A program made the translations under genes and the position numbers. DNA of 64,000 nt from Atriophallophorus winterbourni. Taxonomy: Eukaryota; Platyhelminthes; Trematoda; Plagiorchiida; Microphallidae. The notes below the pieces were generated by a model. That model ran no database searches. It saw only the letters and a list, made by a program, of their open reading frames with translations, and was not told the DNA's origin. The DNA lies in assembly GCA_013407085.1 (NCBI GenBank), contig JACCGJ010018212.1:91113-155112 (forward strand), given 5' to 3'. Positions 33,901 through 45,246 of this stretch are shown here, one piece after another (position 1 is the first letter of the stretch; each line of letters begins with the position of its first letter).

Positions 33901-34650
33901 ACTAATTATCGTACCACCACAAAAAGTCTACATCAAATTTACACCCAAATATTCATGGATTATTAAATTTTATCGCTTTTTTCGCCTTCCTTAATTTATG
34001 CGTATTCGTCATTTTCTGTTAAACACGAAAAATTTCATATGAACGCCCATTCAATTTTACTCAAAATAATAGCTGCTGGATATTCGGGATTGTATGCTAC
34101 TTCGATACGTTCAGCCACCAGAAAGTTCAACAATCTACGTTGTTGCTGGCGTGACATCTACCCCATATTTACTAGACTTGAAACGACAAAACACCAGATC
34201 TACTATCGATTTGCAGATCAAACACTTCTTTGAAGAAAAATTCCATGGCAACATTGCGATTTCAAACATTAATATCCGAATATTTAACCGTGAGTTATCA
34301 GCTGCCATTTTCTGATTTCAAGATTTATGAAATATTTGCAGTTATATAAATGTTCAACCCGCTTATACAATACGGAATATGTCATTAATAATACGATTTA
34401 CTAATAACAAATGGTTCAAGATTAGCATTTAATTAAATAATTTATTATTGACCAATGATTCAAGATTCAATATTTAAGAATTTATAGTTTTAAAAGCTCA
34501 TATCTGTACAATACCATCGGATATTCGTATATGAAAAAATATATAAAATTTGAGGCGCTTAGAAAATTGACCGTTTTTGCAGTTAGAAAAATGTTTTTTA
34601 TTATCTCCGTATTAGGGTAAAATATTCGTTAGGATAAATATCTTGTGAAG
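30940..34650 (+). other. Unresolved region with exon-like segments
   Basis: Most of this AT-rich region shows nothing. Exon-like pieces on the plus strand are 31,755-31,892 (acceptor CTTCTTGCAAG, 46 open codons including YLTLEENQALKDAKSRGN, donor GTAAGT) and the piece near 33,230-33,320 that reads VLDSLLDYTGTFNSEVSSLL. The one at 34,073-34,289 is listed separately. A minus-strand frame at 31,432-31,193 faintly resembles a CR1 C terminus. Around 33,500-33,650 both strands have open frames of 35-50 codons and I cannot choose between them. Confidence 0.3.
34073..34289 (+). other. Exon-like segment, possibly of the gene at 42.8-52.8 kb
   Basis: The segment has an AG acceptor (or an alternative one after GATACGTTCAG, 34,117), an open frame of 72 codons including SSTIYVVAGVTSTPYLLDLK, and a GTGAGT donor at 34,290. 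It ends with one base of a codon. The exon at 42,786 begins with two bases of a codon and is open upstream of its ATG, so the two join in frame. The 8.5 kb between them is filled by CR1 and Gypsy elements, which would sit in the intron. Membership in that gene is inference from phase only. Confidence 0.4.
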
Positions 34651-34654
34651 TTGA

Positions 34655-35790
34655 TTAATTCAGTATTATACACGAGTTGTAGGTTGTAATTACTGAATAA
34701 AACGTTATCAACTTTGTTCCTAAAATACTTTTTACTAGCTGATAATACAGAGTCTGAGGGTATGAAGATCCATAAGGAACAAACCCACGCCGATAAGAAA
34801 ACCGACGGCAGTTCCAGTAAGATTGTGGAGTATCCAATTCCAGTGTGTGAGTGTGTGTGATATGGCTTGACTGGAGACGAAATAAATGCCTCAGAGAATG
34901 ATTTTTTGAGTTCAAAATTTTATAGGTTAGGATTAAATGCAATCGAACCCGTCTGCGATAGAGTGTATCCGAATTAAAATGCACCAGTTTATCCTCATAA
35001 GTGAGGTCGAGAAGACAGCCCACATTTGTTTGTGATAAATTCACTCGACCATCATGGTGCATTTTGTATCCATTTTCCTTAATTTTGCACTGAAAAATCA
35101 ACCACTAGGTGAATGTATTTATTTAGGGGCAGTAGGTAAGTTGCGAAGGATACATCCAAAATACATCGGAGAATTTCGAGCATGCATTTAGCTCGTTTGT
35201 ATACGGCATCGCATTGCATTCGGTTTTTCACACTACACATAACTCCATGCTCCGAGGTCTTTCGCTAATATCATCAATTCCAGTAGTTTGGATCCAGGGT
35301 TGTAGAAGAATGAAACTTGTTTAATGTATCTGCAGCAATTAGCAATTTCTGAAGTCGAATAGAAGCTTTTTACTTTATGACAGACTGCTTAATAGATCAC
35401 AATCTATCTGTTAACAAAAACAGTTGCAGCTTGACTTCATTCGCATCAAAATTTAAGCATTATCCGCAAAACGAATCACAATGGTTGGGACAAGTTTCAG
35501 AAGGTAGGCATCTTCTCAGCCAGGTTAAAAGGCGCCCATTAATACCAAACTCCTACAACTTACTCAGAAGTATGGAATGGTCCGCGCGATCAAACGCCAT
35601 CGGTATGTCCAAGTTACACGCATGTAAGCAGCAACTCTCATTCACTGCATGCGTCCAGTCGTTCATTGTCTCAAGTAGGTTAGTCAGGAAAGAACGAGAC
35701 TTCCGGAACACAGGTTGCTCTCTGTACAACAAATCTCTGTGCAACAAATTATTAGTTTTAACATGACTCACAATTCTTACGCACATAATT
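34655..35790 (-). mobile_element. CR1-like LINE fragment with internal deletion
   Basis: On the minus strand 35,786-35,553 encodes the RT block FRKSRSFLTNLLETMNDWT followed by AFDRADHSILLSKL, the second RT block with a catalytic Asp region. 35,101-34,655 encodes the C-terminal block YRRRVRLHLILTYKILN and YWNCRRFSYR. The palm with FADD is missing between them. The order is correct for one element with a deletion of the RT core. Confidence 0.82.
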
Positions 35791-35919
35791 CGCTTTATAA
35801 CTTTTGAAGGAGTGTAACAAAGCAGTAATTTGCTGGTTTAGAAAAAGTGTCAAATTTGTAAATCAGAAATTTAAGATTCAAGAATTCATAGTCACAAAAA
35901 GCACACAGCTTAACAATTA

Positions 35920-38900
35920 CTATATCATAGTAAATATTCGTTCATGAAAAAAGAATAAGAAATAGTTATGCAATGTCAAGTGTAGTCCATTTGAATGGTT
36001 ACCATGAGGGAATACGCAGTTATTGTTAGATCGTAATGCAACAAAAACGTTTCCAATTTCGAATAAACGTTTTGACGCTGGGAGCATTGAGACGTTTTTC
36101 ATAGCAAGCAATCCTAAGGAAACAGACACGTACAGAATCAAAATAACTTCGACGGCTGATACAGGAATGAAGCATTTGCAGTGTCACTGAGTGGCTGCGT
36201 TTATGTTGTGACTTACGGTATTTAATAAATGTTTTAAAGGATTGTGTGGGGTATTTAATATTTTGTATATTAGTATCACATCACTCCCAAGGCATCTTTG
36301 AAGGAGAGTGGTGAGTTTCAGTTTTTGCAATCGTTCCTCGTAGGTTAGGTCCCGGAAACCACTTACGAGTTTGGTATACGATGGTATATTTTATTGAGCA
36401 ATAGTATATACATTTTTAACCACGTAGTCCAAGATTGCAATGCGTTTCATGGTTGAAATTAAGCACACATTAAAAAAGGTGAACAACGTTCCAGGCGAGA
36501 AGGTTTTGAAAATCCGTCGCAGCATATCCAGAAGCTTGGAAGCACGCTTACAGATGACCTCACAATGCAGACTTTTATTTAGGCTGCCACATACCAAGAA
36601 TCTAAGATGACTTTGCGACCCGGTCCAGCTTAAAATCGTCTGCCCAAAATGATATTGGTACTAGAATGGTTATCCACGACCACAATTTAATATCATGAGT
36701 GAAGAGAATCAACTTGCATGTCGTTATTGTGAACCAAGAAAAGTACTGTTTCGATGAAGGAAACTTGCTGTACGCCACTAGATGCATTAATAACCATTGA
36801 TTGAATCCCTTTGATTCGAATGATCTATTTATGTCCACCGATGTAACTTTCAAGCTATACACCAATCTGCTCGAACTTTCGTAGTGATCGAAGGTGATAA
36901 ACTTAGTCAAAAGCTTCGGACATATCCAGATAGCAAGCGTGGATGCTAGCTACTTCGTAAACCGCAGGGGTCCAATCGTTTCACACCGTCAACAAGTTTC
37001 TGCAGCATAAGCGAGATTTACGAAAACCATGCTGCGCTGCAGATAGTAGATTTTGTTATTCTAATTGATGAACTAATTTTCCGTCACAGTACTCTATAGA
37101 ATTTTAGATGTAGATATCACAGGACGTAAGTTGGCAGGACGGTATTTTGCAGAATATGAACGTCTAACACTTGTATTTAGGTGAAGTCACTCAAGTATTT
37201 CACATTTTTGGCGCTACTCATTCGATTAGAGAATGTTTAACCAATTCACCTAATTTTTCACGCTTCTGCTGGTCACTAAATTTCAGTAGAGTTGGCGTGA
37301 TTCTGTCCGGTTCCTGGGATTTCCTTGGATATTTTCGACACAACCGATCTGGATCTCAGTCTGTTCTGCGGCAAATTTATTGGAGGCCATTTTTAAGTCG
37401 TATAATTGGAAAATGTATACATATATCGATCGTAGTCTTCGGCACAGTTGGTGCTGAGAATTATGATGCTAGTAATGCATTCATAAGGTTGACAACAGTT
37501 GAATAAACACTGGCTGGATCAATAACGTTTTCCAGTACAGAATCCGTTAGTTCGTCATGCGTCATGACCCTAAAAATACCGGATTTCATATTCGTCATGT
37601 TGTTTAAGGTTCGATAAAGCAGTTCCGGTTTTTTTCGCATACTTACAACTAGCTAATGCTTCTGTTATTATCTATGCTCCCGGATAAGATTTGTGACTTG
37701 ATTGCGCAATTCGCCAAAGTTTGCCACGGTCAATTCTGTTCTGACGACCCTGTGAATAGCCCATGCAAATTTGTTGCGTTCTCATCCATTTTCCAGTACA
37801 ACTGCAAGTTCTGAAATTGAATCTATGCTCTCGCGTTTCGGGACATAGATAAGATTTAAATGTATCTAGTTGGTGTCGTAATCTGTCAGGGTTATGCATT
37901 GCGAATTCGGATCACTGAAAATTATAATATATGTATCGAAGGCCAAATTGTTTCTAACAAACCAACGTAATCCACTTTTATATTTAGTGTTATTTGCTTC
38001 ATGACTCTACTTGAGTTGCACACATATTGAAAGAGAAAACGAGTTGACCTATACGATCCAGCGGAGGTTGATACTGAACATCCTCCACGGCCGTTCCTTC
38101 GGAGGTTAGGACTAGGTCTAGGATAGATGACTGATCAAATTTATTTATATATTCGAAATCATTATTATACAGAGGCAATCAAACATTTCGCCGAATTTCT
38201 GGTCTAGGACTTGAAGTGTTTGATCAACTAGGTTATAATGATGTAGTTGTTATCGGTATTGACGAAATTAATAATTCAATATTCTGAGGAAATATAATAG
38301 GTATTTACCGTTAAGCCACAAAAATTGCAATTGGATATATATCACGTCGACGTGGGTTGAAATTATCGACCGGGTAAAGCATTAGGGTAAATAGCGTAAG
38401 AAAATGTTTTTGTTTCGAAACATTAATACGTTACGGATCTAATTATGAGTCAACATTGTCTGAACATAAGATCGTACAAATAAAGGTGGCCATCTAATGA
38501 CATTTAAACGCTATTTCATAGGATGTACAAATAGAATGTACACAAAATAATAATGGTGAGCATGGTCTTTAGACTAGCTTTAAAAAGCATTTCTGCGTTA
38601 GTCACTTTGCCCATCCACATGATGTATAGGATACGACGGAAGCATTCAGCTTTCATTCGTTTCTGGCTTAGGTGGTTCAGGTTTAAGTGCCATACAGTAA
38701 TGCATTTATTACGCACGCGTTGTACACCAATATCTTTGTGTTTTACAGTCAACTTGCGGTTGCAACAAATACGAAAGTGTAATCAGGACAAAGTGACAGC
38801 TGTTCTGACAATCCGCTTATTAACCACCGTGTCTAGCGTGTGTTTATCCGTAATTGTTCAGCCAAGATATGTAAAATGATGTACTGGTTCAATCTAACAG

Positions 38901-39560
38901 TTTTCAACAGCGATGATTGGACGCGATACAATCGGTTGACCAAGGACTTCGGTCTTGCTCATAGAGATTGTTATCCCAAACTCTTTGCATGCGACGAAAA
39001 ACAGACCATAACCGACTGTTTGTATTCTGGGAAGTGAGACTCGGTTAATAGCACGCTGGAGTCCCCTATACTCGATATTTGCGAATTCGCTGTACTCTAA
39101 CTTACGGTGTTGCTTTCGGAAATGTTTTGTTGTGCGTATCCAATGATGATGGTGAACGTTAAACTACACCAAAGATGCATTTCTCTACTGAGTCAATCTT
39201 CAAGTCACAACATATACTCTGTTTCAGGTAGAGATCGGTGTCTGTAAATACCATGGTGCATGAACGTTCGTGTTGGTTAACAGCTACTGCATAAACTGTT
39301 ACGATGAGGTCTCTTGTAACAGGGCAACTTTCGGAACCGAAATCACGCGGTCTCTAAACTAAAATTCGAACAATGCCTCAGTTATTGCTATAACGTCAAG
39401 CGAGCGTCGAATACAGAAAACATTCATTTCAGCTATTTTGTTTACAAAGCATTGTGCGTTCGAATATAGGCAGTTGATTGTGCACTTCACATATGGTGGT
39501 GACGCGGAAAGCTCGTCTATTTGTCCGACGCTTCGAAGAATCAGATTTATCACGATTTGT
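35920..39560 (-). mobile_element. CR1-like LINE, endonuclease to C terminus, decayed
   Basis: Read on the minus strand: the endonuclease start (39,553-39,359, CLYSNAQCFVNKIAEMNVF and DVIAITEALFE); the endonuclease end near 38,150-38,100 (SSILDLVLTSEGTAVEDVQY); the linker (37,899-37,672); RT fingers near 37,300-37,000; the DMSKAFD-like block near 36,930; the palm remnant near 36,680 (LFTHDIKLWS, where FADD is lost); and the thumb block SKLLDMLRRIF (36,540). The C-terminal YKILNTP block is near 36,230. There are frameshifts throughout. An RTE fragment interrupts it at 38,545-39,050. Confidence 0.8.
38545..39050 (-). mobile_element. RTE LINE RT fragment nested in CR1
   Basis: This is colinear with 4,810-5,300 of copy L2 (minus strand, RT palm to thumb). 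It lacks both LINE ends, so it is a remnant or was left by a deletion. It splits the endonuclease region of the CR1 copy around it. Confidence 0.75.
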
Positions 39561-39989
39561 TATTTTGGTGATTAGTGATTAACAATGGTTATTTATTATG
39601 GACTTCTATGTTTCCTTGAATTTTCGATAAAAGATCTCATAATTATTTTCACCGAGCTTCGAGGTTCACCAACTGTGATGCATTGGTCTCGGCTCCGTTT
39701 GACGGCTTTAATCGACAGACACCAAACAAAAAACCCAAATCAGACGTACAATTCTAAGGTCCTGACATCCGATGGCACTTGATGTCAAAGTCGTCTGCTC
39801 GTCGAATTTATGTTCAGAAATCTTTCACGAGAAGAGTTAGGTGCGTCTCGATCGAATAATTATTGAGAGGTGAAATTTAAGAGGTTTTTATTGGAACGTT
39901 CCGCAATATATTAGACACGAAGTATCGAGTAAAACATTCGTGGCGACCGTCGATTTATTCTCATACAAAGGAAGCACGACTTGATGGAT

Positions 39990-40197
39990 TGTAATGAATT
40001 GTATTGTATTGACTTAAAGGAAATAACCAACCCAATAATGGAAGTGAGAACAAACCACGCTCACTCCAATTACTCAGTATGTATTGATTAATGTATGTTT
40101 GACAACGAGAACTTGAATAACAGTATTATTGATTATTATTGAATGAATGATGATGAATGATTGAATATTATTGATCGTTAATCAAACAGTCCCCATA
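39990..40197 (-). repeat. Gypsy 3' LTR
   Basis: This is the left LTR on the plus strand, hence the 3' LTR of the minus-strand element. Next to it inside the element the minus strand reads CTGCGGTGGA, a short purine-rich tract that may be the polypurine primer site. It ends CCATA where the partner ends CCACA. Confidence 0.9.
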
Positions 40198-40236
40198 TCC
40201 ACCGCAGTTTGCGAATGATCCTAGGTTTTTATAATT

Positions 40237-42010
40237 TTAGTACGGTTTTTTCAACAAACGTTCTAAATTAATTGATTGAACACACGAAGATTCCAGCAAA
40301 CCCGAAACGTCATCAACAGTTGCCAACAATTGTCTCGCTTCTTCAATGTCAGTAGTCGATGGTGCCAGTAAGGCTTTTCCTTTAGCCGTTTTGAAAAGTA
40401 CATTATCTGACGATCCTCCAGATGAGCTAGAAGGCAGTGCTAAATGAGCTTGATAAGATGAGTTCGGTGATTTATTTGAAATGGTATCTGATGAATTCGG
40501 AAGTTTGCTCACTTTGAAGCTACTTTCTTGGTAATGAAAATTAGATTTTCCTTGGAATCAATGATACGGGCGGATGTGAACGTGTTAACAGCAAATGCGC
40601 TTAAGTCGGTTGATAGGGAAATCAAATTTTTATCATCAAACAAAAGAGTTTTAGAACGAGCAATGGCATTGTTAAAAATCGGTCGAACTGTCTTTCCAGA
40701 TGCAGTTTGGAACTTTAGAGCAACGGGAGCTTTCTTCATACTATGATGGGATGTATGAAAGTGAACGTTTCCTTTTCTGCCAAGCGGCATAGAGAAGATA
40801 ATTTCATCGTTTGTCACCATTTGAGCCATGAATTTTTCAAAAGGTTCTTGGAGTCCATATGAAATGAGGCAGAGCTTGAGAAACACAGGGTTTCCTTCTA
40901 CGTCAAGAGAAATCGGAGGAATTCGCATTCCACCAGTTGCTTGCGAACATTTAATCATGAGATTCTCAAACTCGGAAGTGTCTTCAGACAATGTGAAATG
41001 AGATAGACTGATATTTAGAGTTTGCGTTGCTTTCGGACGGAGAATAGATGAAACAGTTTTAATAACAATGAATCTACAGGCGGCAGTATTGGTTCCATCT
41101 CGGATAGAGATCATACGTGATCCAACGACAGGAATAGAATGTCTAGTAATGCCTTCAATTTTGAGGCTAGTAGGTTGGATTTTCGCATTAGGAGCAAACT
41201 GTTTCAGATCTCTCTGGGTAAAAAGCGATTTCACGCTACTCGTATCTAGAATAAAATCTATGGATGCGCCACTAGAAACACAGGAGATGGTTTTACGAAT
41301 ATGGCTAGAACTGCAAGATGTCATGGCTAAAGGAGATGATTTAAATTCATCATTAACATCGCTATCCTGAGCGTTTTTCGAATCAGTCCAATACATTTTG
41401 GCAGTTCGACAAATGGATTGAATATGACCAGTTTTTCCGCACTTGTGACATCTTGCTTGACGGAATTGACAAATGTAGCGTGAGTGCCGCATGACGCACA
41501 TTTCCAAATTTTGATTAAATTTAAATGTTTATCAGTAACACGACGATAATTCGGTTTATACTTCAGCTGTTGACCTGCTATAGCATTCTTCGCTCCTCCA
41601 CGTTTCTTTGTATTAAACATGACAGAACTTTCTGCTGGCGACAAATCTATCTTTGCCGCATGCGCATCTTGATAATGTTTACAATGAGGTCGAACATCTC
41701 TAAAAAAAGGTTATGGCAGATTCGGGTGCTGATTTTGCAAAACACTGTCATTTATTCCAGCGATTTAGCGATCTTTTAATTGCATTTTTAACATGTCACC
41801 AAAGTCGAATTTCGCTGAAGGAATTAATAATTGTAGAATAAAATTCTTTGATAGGGATGGCGCACCATTTAATGAAATTTCGCACGTTCAGTTGCTTCGA
41901 AATGTGGCAAAAAAGCATTTAAGCATTTCGTATGGAAGGAAAATTGGCGAATCCGAATATGCCCAATTTTGTTTTAACGTATATGCAGATTTTCCGACTG
42001 CATTTGGAAA
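40237..42010 (-). pseudogene. Gypsy gag-protease-RT remnant
   Basis: From 42,010 to 41,750 the minus strand reads a gag core with FFATFRSN, FILQLLIPSAKFDF and QLKDR before stops. 41,644-41,327 has the first zinc-knuckle half (CASCG). 41,507-40,509 (332 codons) carries CHKCGKTGHIQSIC, a CX2CX4HX4C knuckle, then protease with ILDTSS, where the catalytic DTG has S for G. Next is the start of RT (GNPVFLKLCLISYGLQEPF). It then jumps to a block resembling the RT end and RNase H start (KTLLFDDKNLISLSTDLSAF), so the RT catalytic core is deleted. 40,512-40,237 is a Ser-rich tail. Confidence 0.85.
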
Positions 42011-42145
42011 ATGAACAGACTTTCTATCTTTTTCTGCTTTCGGCCGTGTCAACCATGAAATTTCGAATCTTTTAAAATAATCTTCAATTTCTAGAGCATT
42101 TGCATTTATATTGAGAGGTTTCAGACTCTAATTTGCTATGAAGAA

Positions 42146-42163
42146 TTGCTGATCGCGACACCA
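42146..42163 (-). promoter_or_regulatory. Primer-binding site of the Gypsy element
   Basis: Minus-strand TGGTGTCGCGATCAG lies two bases after the 5' LTR. TGG complements the CCA end of a tRNA, as in other Ty3/Gypsy elements. The tRNA is not identified. Confidence 0.7.
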
Positions 42164-42165
42164 AA

Positions 42166-42373
42166 TGTAATGAATTTTATTGAATTGGATAGAATGAAAT
42201 GATCAACACAAGGATGGAAGTGAGAACAAACCACGTTCACTCCAATTACTCAGTATGTATTGATTAATGTAGGTTTGACAACGAGAACTTGAATAACAGT
42301 ATTATTGATTATTATTGAATGAATGATAATGGATGATTGAATATTATTGATCGTTGAACGAACTGTCACCACA
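42166..42373 (-). repeat. Gypsy 5' LTR
   Basis: This is the right LTR on the plus strand, hence the 5' LTR. It keeps the TGT...ACA ends. The strongest divergence from the partner lies in the first 50 and last 20 bp. Confidence 0.9.
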
Positions 42374-42811
42374 TGGATGCAGCAAAAGATCTCCCGAATG
42401 CTAGCGATATCAGGCAAGTCAAAAAAAAGAGTCAACAACTTTTACGCGCGCTACAAAATGTCCATTTTATTAATACGAAGTTCCGAAATATTCATCACAA
42501 GACACCAACAATAATGGAGTTTAATTGATATATTCAAGAGAAATCGAGAGTGTACGAATGATCCAGATATAATTTGAGAGTGACGAGATTTGAGCAAAAG
42601 TATCGGAGCACAAAATTATGCATCCAGACGGTCGAAAGCGATCTATCAAGACAGCTCGATTCATTTTGAAAATAATTACGAGCTGATATTCTAGCAGACA
42701 TGACTAAAATGTTTGTTTATTGATATTGAACAGCTCAATATACACTTTTACTTGCTAATTATTAGCATTTATTTACATTATTCAGACACAAGCCAGCCTA
42801 CGGGGAGCGAT

Positions 42812-44852
42812 ATGGAAGACAGAGGTATCTTCAGTAAGTAATATTGTTTGGTCTGTTTAGAACTCGTCTGAATGTGTGATACATTTGTAGAACAAACACA
42901 AAATACAGCTTTCCAGATTTATGAGGATATGTAATGAAATTAATGTAAAAAATGATTTTAATGTATGAAGTAATAGTGAATATTTCAATTATTTAGACTT
43001 TGGTTTCGTTTCCCACGCGTGTGTGAACAATAGCAAAATATTCGAGAAAAAAATACAAGCGGGACTAAATCTCGATTTGATTAATCCGGTGAGTGTCTTA
43101 TACACGTTTGTGCTGGAAGTAAAATAAAGATCTCAGTTACCTGAAAAATTGAATTTCAGATACGGTCTTTAGCGAGAAATTTCTCCAAGATATCATTCGA
43201 CTACAATCCAGTGTCTCATTCTTGGAAAAATTCAAGCGTTTTCGAAGCTGTTGTTGAATGCCGGGAACCGAGATTCAACATGAAAACCTCGCTACTGAAA
43301 GTTTATCCTGAACGCTGGCATTTGTATCCCGCCTTGTTACAACATATTCGATTTCCGGCAACGAGCGAATGTTTCTTAAACTTTGAATTGAGCTTATTGC
43401 CTGCTTCAAGTATGTTCTAATTAAACTTCCAGTGACATACAATCATCATTTTTTGAATTTAATATTTAATATCGTTATATGAAAGTTGTCTACAACACCT
43501 CGATTCGCACTATTAGTACTTTTAAATATTGCATTTATAGTTGTTCTCGAGTACACGATAAGATATTATAAGCTTCGGACAAAAGAATTAAGTAGGAATT
43601 TCAATGTTTTATTACATCATATTTTCTATAAAAATGTGATTGATAGTAAGATCTTTAATGTTTGCTTCCACAGTTGTTGTTGGCAGATTGGTTTTGGGGA
43701 TTATCTCATAATCAGAAAAACGTTCCTACGCTAAGAGGTCTTATATGACATCAGGCAAACAAGTCCAACCTATGTATTGCTCTCTCAATCCTTACTCGGC
43801 ATATTGATTCTTATTACAAGGTGAAGAGTGGATGCGCCTGACAGGTGCCTTGAATCCAGCTACTTCGCGTCAATGAATACGATCAACGCAGTTGAAAGAA
43901 AACCTATATTTCGAACCTCCAATATCCAATCGACAGAATGGATATAAATAACAAAAACGGACAAAATAAAGAGCCGGAGTCACGTTAGGCAGTCCACAAT
44001 TATAACAACATTCATCCTTGGAACACTTGCAACGACATCTTTGTCAAATTTGTATCAACTTAACTGTACTTTTGGTTTCAATAGTGTTAATGCGTTGGAG
44101 CATTTGCTGCACTGCCAAAAGCTAGTTCTTGAATTATCACAATGAAGATTCTGTCGGAAACATCCTCGTTCAGAGCATAAACATACGTTTTATGATATAG
44201 TCGTTGGGGCGTTTACATGAAATGCGTACTAGTCCTAAAATGAGATACCAATGCGCAGACAGCGCTGCGAAAGTGAATTCGTACCAGGCTAGAGTTCGAT
44301 GCACCAAATTCCCTACTAAGCAAAGGATTATTCTCAGTCGCATAAGCTAAACTGATCCTGCATTTGATATTTCCAGGTTTGTGTTTTTAAAGTGTTTAAC
44401 AACTAGAACCTATTTTACCATATCGTCAGCTGGATGTGATAAACATGGCTATTACTCAAATTTACGTATAGACAAATATGAACTCAACAACCTGATAATT
44501 ATATTAACGCCGATGCCATGAAAGCATACTAATCGAATTGAAATAAATTACATGAACGGAAAGTTTACCATTCAAGTACAAAAATAACAGGAAATGCGTT
44601 CAAATGCTGAGAATTTCATTACGATTCTCACAATGCCAGCAGCAGTCAAGATCAAGTATTTGCAGCTAATAGTTGTGCACAACAAGAAAATCTTAACTGA
44701 TGTTTGAATATCTGTATTAAAATCTTCCATACATTCAAGGACAGTTAAACAATCTGTTAACATGACATAGCCAGCCCCCGTGTAAACAGTGAAAATCTTG
44801 ATATGAAGGATTTGAAATGCTAAGGTTTATCTGTCGAAATTGCAATTAGATA

Positions 44853-44907
<55 letters not shown>

Positions 44908-44944
44908 GATAGATAGATTGATTGATAGATAGAGAGATAGGTAT

Positions 44945-44978
<34 letters not shown>

Positions 44979-44979
44979 G

Positions 44980-45052
<73 letters not shown>

Positions 45053-45055
45053 ATG

Positions 45056-45114
<59 letters not shown>

Positions 45115-45169
45115 GGACAGATAGATAGATAGATAGATAGATAGATTGATAAATAGATAGATAGGAATG

Positions 45170-45246
<77 letters not shown>

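Larger units (their letters stand above)
39990..42373 (-). mobile_element. Ty3/Gypsy LTR retrotransposon, internally deleted
   Basis: Two 208-bp LTRs (39,990-40,197 and 42,166-42,373) begin TGT and, in the right copy, end ACA. They are flanked by the perfect 5-bp target duplication TGGAT (39,985-39,989 and 42,374-42,378). Minus-strand orientation is shown by the coding part and by a primer-binding site starting TGGTGTCGCGATCAG two bases inside the right LTR. The LTRs differ at about 22 of 208 positions by my count, without gaps, so the insertion is old. The RT core and integrase are missing; the total length is only 2.4 kb. Confidence 0.93.

Noticed and set aside
40528..41370. Plus-strand frames of 72 and 100 codons
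   Set aside because: They are antisense to the Gypsy protease-RT frame, which has clear motifs.
43486..43734. 82-codon plus-strand frame after exon 3
   Set aside because: It lies in the intron after a good GTATGT donor; it has no splice borders and no recognisable motif.
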